A stretch of 64,000 nucleotides of DNA, taken from Thermoplasmata archaeon (GTDB lineage Archaea; Thermoplasmatota; Thermoplasmata; Lutacidiplasmatales; UBA184). The notes beneath the pieces were generated by a model, which was not told the origin of the DNA, ran no database searches, and was given only the letters and a program-made list of their open reading frames with translations. The translations under genes were made by a program, and so were the position numbers. Every line of letters starts with the position of its first letter. Positions within the stretch are counted from its first letter, which is position 1. This document shows positions 1 through 7,900 of this stretch, in pieces. The stretch spans positions 41,503 through 105,502 of the forward strand of contig JAKAAX010000010.1 of the NCBI GenBank assembly GCA_021802125.1, written 5' to 3'.

Positions 1-11
1 CGGACTCGCCT

Positions 12-1784
12 TCAGCTCGGGTTGATCCCGGGGGCAACGGCGGCGAGCTCCCGCTCGCGCCCGAAGGCCGCCCGGAGGAGCTTGTCCTCCTCGTCGGAGG
101 AGACGATGGCGAGAGGAAGGTGGAGGGGCCCGGTCCGCAGCAGGCCCCCGGAATAGCCGGCGGTCGAAGGCAGGGCCGCGCTGCGGAGGAAGTCCAGCTC
201 CTCCTCGCGGAGCCCCAAGAGCTCCTGGAGGCTCTGCCCTCCGTCCTTCAGCCGGAGGAGCGTGACGGCGTCCAGGTTGCGCAGCACTGAGCGCCCTCCC
301 TCGTCGCGCAGGAAGTCCGTGGGGTCCTGGCTCAGGAGCTCCAGCCCCCCCTGGAAGTGGCGGACGTGCCGGACCAGGTGGTCGAGGAAGGCGGCGGTGG
401 AGGGGGCCCTTGCGAGGTAGTGCGCTTCGTCGAGGACGATGAGCTTCGGGCCCGGCCGCCGCCGGACCTCGCCGTAGACCAGGTCGAGCAGGAGGGTCAG
501 GAAGAACGGCAGCTCCTCGGGGGTCACCCGGGAGAGGTCGAAGCCGAGCAGGCGCGCGGAGCAGTCCAGGCTGCTCGGCCGGTCGAGTCCTCGCAGCGAC
601 CCCAGGGTCGCGCGCTCCAGGAGGGTGAGCAGGCGGCGGGGCGGAGGGGAGAGCGCCGACAGCCGCGCGAAGAGCTCCCTCAGGAGCGGAGGCTCCGACC
701 GCGTCTCCGCGTAGATCCTGGAGAGCGTCGTGTCGAGGAGCGCGACCTCCTCGTCGGAGAGCGAGGGGAACAGCGCCCGGAACATGACCCCCACCTGGAC
801 CGCCTTCGCCCGCACGTCGCCCCCGGTCGTCGCGGGGTCGAGCGGGTTCAGCTCCAGCTCTCCCGCGCCCACGCGGAGGACGGAGCCGCCCAGCGCCTCG
901 ACCACGTGGGCGAGCCCGCCCAGCGGGTCCAGCACGAAGACGGAGAGGTCGGGCCGGAACCATCGTGAGCGGATCCACCCCAGCGCGCTGGCGTAGGACT
1001 TCCCGCTCCCCGTCTCCCCGAAGATGGCGGAGGAGTGGCTCGGATGCCGGAACCGGTCCATGAAGAACGGCGTCCCCTGGAAGGCGTGCAGCCCCACCAG
1101 CACACCCCCGGGTTCCTCCAGCCGGTCCTCCCAGAGCGGGAGCAGGGCCGCAACGCCCTCCTCCGGCAGGGCGTGGAAGAGGTCCGTCCGGGCCGCCCCT
1201 CCCACCTCGGCCGCCTCCTCCAGCACGCGGGCCTGGAAGGAGGACGGGTGGAAACGGAAGCCCCGCCCGGCGAGCTCGGAGCGGAGCCGGTCGGACTCCG
1301 AGGTCGCCTGCCTCTCGGACGGACCGAACCCCTCGAAGCTCAACAGGACGTTCCAGAGCCGGGTCCTCCGAGCGACGAGCTCCTGTTCCAGCCGTTCGAG
1401 CCCCTCCTCCTCCTGACGGAGGACGGCGTACCGCGGGTCGGCTTCCGAGCGGAGCGAGGAGATCTCGGCGTCGACGTGAGCGCGGTCCTCCCGGACGCGG
1501 GCGACCGCCGCCTCCGGGGCATCCACCTGAAGCCGGAGCAGCGTGCGGACCCGGGCCTTCGTCGCTCCGACGGGAGCGAGCGCCGGCACCTCGACCGCGC
1601 GGGGGAAGCGGCGCACGAGGAGGGGAGAGGACCAGCGGGGACCGACCCGCACCGACCGCACCGTCTCCTCCCGGACGGGAGGTCCGCGGAGGGTCCAGGG
1701 GAACGGTGCACGGTCCCGGCGGGTCTCCGCGCGGGCCCGGAGCGGGGGGCGGGCTCCCGAGTGACCTCCGCTTCCATGGCTCAT
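12..1784 (-). CDS. VirB4-family (type IV secretion/DNA transfer) ATPase
   Basis: 590-residue P-loop ATPase of the VirB4/HerA group, which powers DNA or protein transfer across membranes from the cytoplasmic face. Walker A GETGSGKS lies at about residues 256-263 and Walker B LIVLDEAH at about 448-455, followed by a SQDPTDFL segment typical of this family. Residues 95-150 are charged and probably coiled coil. The start is chosen because its ATG overlaps the stop of the upstream membrane-protein gene by 4 bp (ATGA); a longer in-frame reading upstream is a shadow of that gene. It is the last gene of a six-gene operon visible here, and the operon may continue beyond the window edge. The crenarchaeal DNA importer CedB is a related ATPase (family knowledge); the direction of transport here is unknown. 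Confidence 0.85.
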   Translation of the reverse strand: MSHGSGGHSGARPPLRARAETRRDRAPFPWTLRGPPVREETVRSVRVGPRWSSPLLVRRFPRAVEVPALAPVGATKARVRTLLRLQVDAPEAAVARVREDRAHVDAEISSLRSEADPRYAVLRQEEEGLERLEQELVARRTRLWNVLLSFEGFGPSERQATSESDRLRSELAGRGFRFHPSSFQARVLEEAAEVGGAARTDLFHALPEEGVAALLPLWEDRLEEPGGVLVGLHAFQGTPFFMDRFRHPSHSSAIFGETGSGKSYASALGWIRSRWFRPDLSVFVLDPLGGLAHVVEALGGSVLRVGAGELELNPLDPATTGGDVRAKAVQVGVMFRALFPSLSDEEVALLDTTLSRIYAETRSEPPLLRELFARLSALSPPPRRLLTLLERATLGSLRGLDRPSSLDCSARLLGFDLSRVTPEELPFFLTLLLDLVYGEVRRRPGPKLIVLDEAHYLARAPSTAAFLDHLVRHVRHFQGGLELLSQDPTDFLRDEGGRSVLRNLDAVTLLRLKDGGQSLQELLGLREEELDFLRSAALPSTAGYSGGLLRTGPLHLPLAIVSSDEEDKLLRAAFGRERELAAVAPGINPS

Positions 1785-2218
1785 GCGAGACCATCCCTGC
1801 GGGCCCGGGCGCCGAAATGGAAGGGAGAGCGATCGTCGCCGGGCGCGAGAAGATAGGCCCCTGCGCCCGCGAGGACCGCGAGGAGAAGGCCGCGGGCGCC
1901 CGCGTCGAGCGGAAGGGCGGGAGCGAGCTCGACGGCCCAGCCGACCCCGGCGAGGACGAGGGACGGGACCCACGGCAGGACCGATCGGAGTGTGGTGGGG
2001 CTCCCCTGGCGCCGTCCGCCCGCTCCCGGGCTCGGACCCCGGACGAGGAGAAGGAACCAGCAGAGGAGCACCAGCGACGGGGTCGCTCCCGGCCAGAGAC
2101 CGAAGAGCCCGAAGGTCCCGCTGAGCACCGTCACGCCCACGGCGAAGGGCTCGAGCTCGCTCAGCGGAAGGGGGCAAGGGGAGGGCGCCCGTGACGAGGG
2201 CCCTCGGGCCCACGTCAC
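1781..2218 (-). CDS. Small multi-pass membrane protein of the secretion-like operon
   Basis: 145-residue protein with about four hydrophobic segments (near residues 27-38, 46-58, 80-92 and 104-122) and a basic tail. I do not recognise the family. The GTG start overlaps the stop of the upstream gene by 4 bp (GTGA) and its stop overlaps the VirB4-like ATPase start by 4 bp (ATGA), so it is translationally coupled on both sides. An ATG further upstream in the same frame would lie inside the preceding gene. Its place between a VirB3/PrgI-like protein and VirB4 suggests an inner part of the same membrane complex, which is inference from position only. Confidence 0.65.
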   Translation of the reverse strand: MTWARGPSSRAPSPCPLPLSELEPFAVGVTVLSGTFGLFGLWPGATPSLVLLCWFLLLVRGPSPGAGGRRQGSPTTLRSVLPWVPSLVLAGVGWAVELAPALPLDAGARGLLLAVLAGAGAYLLAPGDDRSPFHFGARARRDGLA

Positions 2219-3006
2219 GCGTCCTCCGGAAAGTGCGGAAGCGACCGGAGCATCGAGAGGATGCTGCCCCCGCTGACCGAGGGTCCGAGCCGGCGCCATC
2301 CCAGACGGTGGAGACCCTCGGCGGGGTCCACGGACCCGGCGGGCGCGAGCGGTCCCGGCGGCGTGCACGGGAGCACCAGGATCACCCGCGCGCGGAACCT
2401 TCCCTCGGTCACGAGGCGGAGGAGCGAGGCGTACCCGTTCCGGAGCCGGACCTCTCCGGGGTCGGGGGTGGGAGAAGGAGAGGTGGGAGATGGAGGGAGG
2501 AAGCGCCGCACGTCCCACTCGGTGGGGATGCGGGCGAGGTAGACCTCCCCCCTGGCGTTCCCCAGCGGGCGGAGGAGACCGAGCGCTTCCTGGAGCAGCT
2601 CTTCGGACGAACGGCCGCTGAAATGCCAGGGCGGATGCTCCCACACCGACCAGGGGCCCGGGCCCCCGCCGACCCCCCTGGGCCTCTGGGCTTCCGGGAG
2701 GGGGCGACGGGCGCCACGGCGTGCCGCAGCTTCACCGCCGCGGGCGGCCCTTCTCCGGAGAAGGAACCCGACCCGATGGCCGAGACGCGTCCAGAGCGTC
2801 TCCTCCTCGCTCCGCACCAGCGTGAGGACGACCGCGGCCAGCAGGAAAGGGGCCCAGGCCCACGCGCCGAAGAGGACCGCCGGCACCGCGCCCGCGGAGA
2901 CGAGAAGGAGACATCGGAGGAAGTCGCGCGGGTCCTCGAACGGGCCGATGGACATCCGTCGTCCCAGCCGCTCGGGGAGCGCCACGCCGGAAGCAGGGGA
3001 GGTCAT
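2215..3006 (-). CDS. VirB3/PrgI-like membrane protein (position analogue)
   Basis: 263 residues. Two adjacent hydrophobic segments occur near residues 32-62, followed by a strongly basic stretch (LLRRRAARGG around residue 82) and a soluble C-terminal region of about 170 residues. Two N-terminal membrane helices followed by a basic cytoplasmic domain are typical of the PrgI/VirB3 component encoded between VirB6 and VirB4 in type IV secretion loci, but no diagnostic motif is visible, so the name is by architecture and position. ATG overlaps the VirB6-like stop by 4 bp. An internal ATG (MSIGPF) is a less likely start because it would lose that overlap. Confidence 0.65.
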   Translation of the reverse strand: MTSPASGVALPERLGRRMSIGPFEDPRDFLRCLLLVSAGAVPAVLFGAWAWAPFLLAAVVLTLVRSEEETLWTRLGHRVGFLLRRRAARGGEAAARRGARRPLPEAQRPRGVGGGPGPWSVWEHPPWHFSGRSSEELLQEALGLLRPLGNARGEVYLARIPTEWDVRRFLPPSPTSPSPTPDPGEVRLRNGYASLLRLVTEGRFRARVILVLPCTPPGPLAPAGSVDPAEGLHRLGWRRLGPSVSGGSILSMLRSLPHFPEDA

Positions 3007-4496
3007 GGCCGTGGGTCCCGTTCGTTCGGGGGCGCCGGCGCGGGTCCGCCTTCCGACGACGGCGGTGGAACCGGCGGCTCGCTCTCGGCGCGGAGGGAGG
3101 AGGGAGGTGTCCTGCGGGGGCGCGTGGCGGAGGAGGCAGAGCTCCCGGAGCGGGTACGTCCACCCCGGGCGCCCGCGGACCGGGGCGCGGGGCGTCCCCT
3201 CGCGTTCCCCGCCCGCGCCGCCCTCGAAGGGAGCGGAGCGTTCGCCTCAGGGCGCGGGGTCCCTCCGAAACGTTCGTCGGCCTTCGCGCGCGGCGGGGGG
3301 GAAGCGACCTCTCCCGAGCCCTGCGCGCCCCCCGAGCTGTTGGTGGCGCTCGTGGCCACGCTCCGGGCGGCTCGCCGCCCCAAGAGCTCGGCCAACCTTC
3401 CAAGGCCCTCCTGAAGACCCCAGGCGGCGAGCCCCGCGGGACCCGCCAGGGCGAGCCCCGAGGAGGACGCGCCGCCGGCCCGCATCGCCGGGGCCGCCTT
3501 CCCCGCGAGCGAGCCGCCCGGAGCGCCGGCCCCCGCCGGGGCCCCAGCCGCTCCTTGGCCACTCGATCTGGAGGACGACGGGGAGCGGAAGCCCCGTGCG
3601 AAGGAGGAGCCTCCTTTCCGCAGGAGCCCGGAGGTCCATCCCTGCGTGGCCTCCGAGTTCCTCAGGAGGCTGCTCCCCACCACGAAGCTCGCGTTCGGGA
3701 ACCCCGCGTGCGAGAGCGAGGCCCCGGAGATGGACAGGATCTGGGGCATGGCGAGCGCGACGGAGAAGAGGCCCATCGTGAGCAGCACGCTCGTCGAGCC
3801 CACGGCCAGGACGAGAGGGACCACGAGGAAGCAGGGAAGGAAGGTCATCTCGATGAACAGGACCCACACCTTCCGCGCGAGCGATCCCGCGCCGGGGATC
3901 GGCCAGAGGAGCGTCAGGGGAGGGAGGAGGACGAGCAGGACCGCGACGATCGCTCCCCGGAAGGCCAGGAGGAAGGCGAGGAGCAGGACCATCCCGAAGA
4001 GGGTCCAGGAGACCACGAACGCGAGGACCCCGTTGTCCCACGAGAGGGAGATCGCTCCCGGCCCCACGAGGGCGGTGTAGGACCTCCAGGCCCCGCCCCC
4101 GTAATCGTAGAAGGAGGGGTAGACCCCGGCCGCGAGCTGCCAGATCCCCGAGGTGATCGGGAGGACCAGGTTGGCGACCAGGATGCCCATGACGAGCTTC
4201 GCGGCCAACCCCTGGAGCTTGGGCGTGGGGTGCGCGGAGCGCACCAGGTAGAGGAGGCCCACCGCCGCGATGACCAACACGCAGAGGGGATCGACCAGGC
4301 CCACCAGCAGCGCGTTGCTGAAGCTCGCGGCCGCGGCGAAGACGTTCCCGCCCTGCCAAGACGCGTAGGCCGCCGAGGGGTCCATCTCCGGCACGAACAG
4401 GTTGTCGTAGGTGGGCCCGGTGACCACGGAGACCGCCGCGGTCAGCGCTCCGAAGAGGGCGAAGAGGATCGCCTTGACGATGGGCCCGTAGTCCAT
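3003..4496 (-). CDS. VirB6/TrbL-like polytopic membrane protein
   Basis: 497 residues with about six to eight membrane segments in the first 275, including long hydrophobic runs near residues 55-85, 100-122, 155-200 and 210-250. The last 220 residues form a Gly/Ala/Pro/Ser/Arg-rich, probably disordered cytoplasmic tail. This matches the VirB6/TrbL/CedA type channel component of type IV secretion-like systems, which forms the inner-membrane path for substrate; the match rests on topology and on neighbours (VirB2-like before, VirB4 after), not on a signature motif. A 33-bp gap separates it from the pilin-like gene upstream. The disordered tail is longer than usual for the family. Confidence 0.72.
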   Translation of the reverse strand: MDYGPIVKAILFALFGALTAAVSVVTGPTYDNLFVPEMDPSAAYASWQGGNVFAAAASFSNALLVGLVDPLCVLVIAAVGLLYLVRSAHPTPKLQGLAAKLVMGILVANLVLPITSGIWQLAAGVYPSFYDYGGGAWRSYTALVGPGAISLSWDNGVLAFVVSWTLFGMVLLLAFLLAFRGAIVAVLLVLLPPLTLLWPIPGAGSLARKVWVLFIEMTFLPCFLVVPLVLAVGSTSVLLTMGLFSVALAMPQILSISGASLSHAGFPNASFVVGSSLLRNSEATQGWTSGLLRKGGSSFARGFRSPSSSRSSGQGAAGAPAGAGAPGGSLAGKAAPAMRAGGASSSGLALAGPAGLAAWGLQEGLGRLAELLGRRAARSVATSATNSSGGAQGSGEVASPPPRAKADERFGGTPRPEANAPLPSRAARAGNARGRPAPRSAGARGGRTRSGSSASSATRPRRTPPSSLRAESEPPVPPPSSEGGPAPAPPNERDPRP

Positions 4497-4529
4497 GGTC
4501 GGCCCCGGAGGTCGAGCTCGGAGAGGAGG

Positions 4530-4979
4530 CTACGTCCCGGTCAGGACCCAGTGCGCGAGACCCCAGGCGAGGCCGCTCACCGCCGCCAGCAGGACCATGC
4601 TGCCCACGAGCGCGTCGCGGGCCCGCTCCTTCGCCTGCACCTTCTTCGTGGGGTCGTGCGAGAACCAGGAGATCGCCACGCGCGACCAGACGAGCGTGAT
4701 GACGCCGCTCGCGGCGATGCCGACCAGGATCACCCCGCGGTTCAGGACCGCGGAGAGGTTGCCCGTGGCGTTCGTCGCCGCGCGGGGCCCGGGGAGACCG
4801 GGCCCGCTCGGGTGGAGCGGAGACTCCTCCGACAGGAGCCCTGAGGCGAGGGGGAGACCCTGAGGGGTCCCGTGGGCGGGCGCCCCCGGGACGAGGAAGA
4901 GCCCGGGAACGACGGAGAGGAGGACCGCGACGAGGGCCCAGCGGACGGAGGGGGCGAGGCGCGCGCCCGGGATCCTCAT
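4530..4979 (-). CDS. VirB2/TrbC-like pilin-type small membrane protein
   Basis: 149 residues: an N-terminal signal sequence (residues 13-35, ending near GAPAHG), a Ser/Pro-rich stretch, then two hydrophobic helices (about 80-103 and 125-146) separated by a basic loop (KKVQAKERARD). A cleaved leader plus two helices with a short charged turn is the layout of VirB2/TrbC/TedC conjugative pilins, which polymerise into the transfer filament. The ATG overlaps the stop of the giant PKD gene by 4 bp (ATGA). The asparagine-containing NATGNLS segment could be an N-glycosylation site. Identity as a pilin is inferred from architecture and context. Confidence 0.68.
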   Translation of the reverse strand: MRIPGARLAPSVRWALVAVLLSVVPGLFLVPGAPAHGTPQGLPLASGLLSEESPLHPSGPGLPGPRAATNATGNLSAVLNRGVILVGIAASGVITLVWSRVAISWFSHDPTKKVQAKERARDALVGSMVLLAAVSGLAWGLAHWVLTGT

Positions 4980-7900
4980 GGTCTACCCTCCGGAGAGGCG
5001 AGCCCGGCCATCGGCTCCGGCGCGGGGCCCGTCCGGTCCGCGCCGGCCTCCATCGGCACCGGCGGGTCCCAACGCTCGACCCCTTCGCTGTCCGTCCTCC
5101 TCGTCGCGCGGTGGTCCTGCTCCAGGAGCACCAGCGCCTCCTCGGCCTCCTTGCGCGGGATGCCGTGCTCCTCCGCGAGGAGAAGCAGCGTGTCCCGGTC
5201 CTCTCCCGGCAGGTGCTCGATGATCTCCTCGATGGCCCCCTTGGCCTCCAGGACCGAGGGGAGCTCGGACTTGGGCGAGCTCCGGTGCGCGCGAGAGCGC
5301 CTCCGCTGCCAGGAGAGCAGCAGCCCCGCGGCCAGGACGGCCCCGATGCCCACCGCGACGAGCACGAGGTCCGTCTCCCCGGAGGCCGGGTCGCCTCCGG
5401 AGGGCAGGACCACGTCGGTCTGGGCCCCGCCCGGTCCCAGAAGCTCGAGGCTCGAGACCCCGGAGGCTCCGGGGAGGAGCAGCGAGACGTTGCCTTCCAC
5501 CACGGTGCCGCTGACCGTGGAACCCCCCGGGGCCTCCGCGGTCACCGTCACGTTGGTCAACGGGTTCCCGTAGACGTCCAGGGCGCTCACGTTGAGCAGC
5601 AGGGAGGAGCCCACGCGCTCCCAGGACAGGAGACGGAGGACCGCTCGCGAGGCGTCCGCCTGCCAGGAGACCTGGAGCAGGAGACCCTGGGCCAACGCGC
5701 CTTCGAGGATGTAGGAACGGGTCCCGGCCTTGGTCGACGTGAAGGTCAGGGCGGCCTCCCCCGAGAGGAAGCTCCCCGCGACGTCGCCGCCCCCTTCGGT
5801 CGGGCCCGCGACCTGACGCGCGGTGACGTTCCCCGAGTACGAGGTGTTGAGGTTGCCGTAGTCGTCCTCCGCCGAGAGCACCACGGTGCCGTTCGACCCG
5901 ACGAGGAGCGGCGTGGGGCCCTCGCGGACGGAGAGGTGCGTCGCGCTCGCGGCCAGCACCGCGATGGGGACGGGCAGCGTGAGGTTCTCCAGGAGCGTCC
6001 CGTCCGGCGAGCTCACGGTGCCCGTGAGGTCGACGGTCGTCGTGCCGCTCCGATCGGCGAGGAAGCTCGCGGCGTCGCCCCCAAGAGGGGAGATCCCGGT
6101 GCCCCACCAGTCGAGTCCCACGGACTCTCCGGACGCCCACGTGCCGTTCTCCGGCGTCGCGGCGGCCGACACGGTGAGCGGGACCCCCGCCTGCGCGGAG
6201 GCCGGGTCCGGCGCGATCTGGACCGGCCCGAGCCCGTCGAACGCGCCCAGCGAGAAGGTCGAACGGGCCGTGGCTCCGAGCGTGTCCGTCGCCACCACCT
6301 CGACCGTGTGGGTGCCGCACGTGTCGAACTGGAGGGGCAGGGCCCAGGGCAGTCCCGTCGCGAGCTCCTGGGGGGCTCCCGACCTCTCCCCGTCGAGGTA
6401 GACCGACGCGGCCGCCGCGGCGGCGCTCCCCGAGACCGTGACCACGAGCGTCGTCCGGAACGGGAGGAGGCCCTCGGTCCGGGTGAGGTTCACGCCGAGG
6501 GAGAGGTCGTCCAGCACCGCGGTCGCGTTGCTCCGCAACACCGTGCTCCCTCCGGCCGCGTCCTGCACCGTCAGGGTGACGCCGTACGTCCCCGGGTTCG
6601 GGAAGGTCAGGTTCACGGAGCTTCCCTCCCAGGCGCCGAGACCGGCGACCTGCCAGCGGAACAGGTAGGGAGCCCGCCCTCCGAGGGCGTCGGCCGACCA
6701 GGTCACGCTCGCCCCCACGGCGACCTTCGTCGTCTCGAGCGAAAGGGCCGCGACCGGAGGAGGGCTCACGGTGAGGTTCGTCTGGGCGACGGCGACGGCC
6801 CCGACCTGGTCGGTCGCGAGGACCTCGACCGGGAAGTCCCCGGGGGTCGGGAAGAGGATCGACCCGGAGGCGAGAGGGAAGGTCCCCCACGGGGTGGTGA
6901 TCGTGGCGCTCACGGTCCCCACGCCTCCCATGATGGTCGCGTGCGGCACGAAGGGGACCCCCGCGTCGGCGGCGAGCCCCCCCTCGGGGAGGACGACCTG
7001 GAGCGGAGGCGCCACGTCGAGCGAGATCGAGCTCGAGACGGACCGGCCCTCGGCGTCCGTCACCACGAGCCCGACGGGATACGTCCCGGGAGAGGGGAGG
7101 GAGGCCTCCCACGTGGTCCGGTTCCCCGGGTCGGCGAGCGGGGGAGGGAGCGACCAGAGGAAGGTGTACGGAGGGACACCGCCGCTGGTCCCCGAGATCA
7201 TCTGGAACGGCTGTCCGGCCTCGGGAGTGGAGGGAAGGAGGTGGGGAGAGGCCTGGAGCGCGGGAGCGACGGACAGGGCGAAGCTGACGCTGCTCGACAG
7301 CCCGTCCGCGTCGGTGACGCGTACGGATCCCGCCAGGGGCCCCGAGGCGTTGGGCACGAAGGACCAGGACGTCAGTCCGAGCCCGGAGGCCTGGACCCCC
7401 GGGAGGGCCCAGGAGATGAGGTAGGGCGCGAGCCCTCCCACCGGGACCTCGGAGAGCAGCGTGCGCACGCCGACCTCGGCCGCGCCGGGACCGGAGACGA
7501 CCCCGACCGAGGCGAGAGACGGCGCGACGCTCACGACGAGGTCCATCGCCGCGGAGCCGCCCGCGGCATCGGAGAGCGAGGCGACGACCGTGTACGTTCC
7601 CGGAACGGTGTAGGTGTGGACCAGGACCATGCCGGTGGCGACGGAGCCGTCGCCGAAGCTCCAGGTCACCTGCTCGGGGGTGGCCCCTCCGAGCGCGGTC
7701 GCCTGGAAGAGGGCCGGGGCCCCGACCTCGAGCGAGGAACGGTTCGCCGAGACCGAAAGGGCGGGCGGGGCGGAGACCGTGACGTTGACGGTCGGGGCGA
7801 CCGAGGAGGCTCCGACGCTGTCGGTCACCGTGAGCGCGACCTGGTAGAGCCCCGGACGCTGGAAGATGTGGGAGGGGTCGGCCAACGCGCTCACCGTCCC

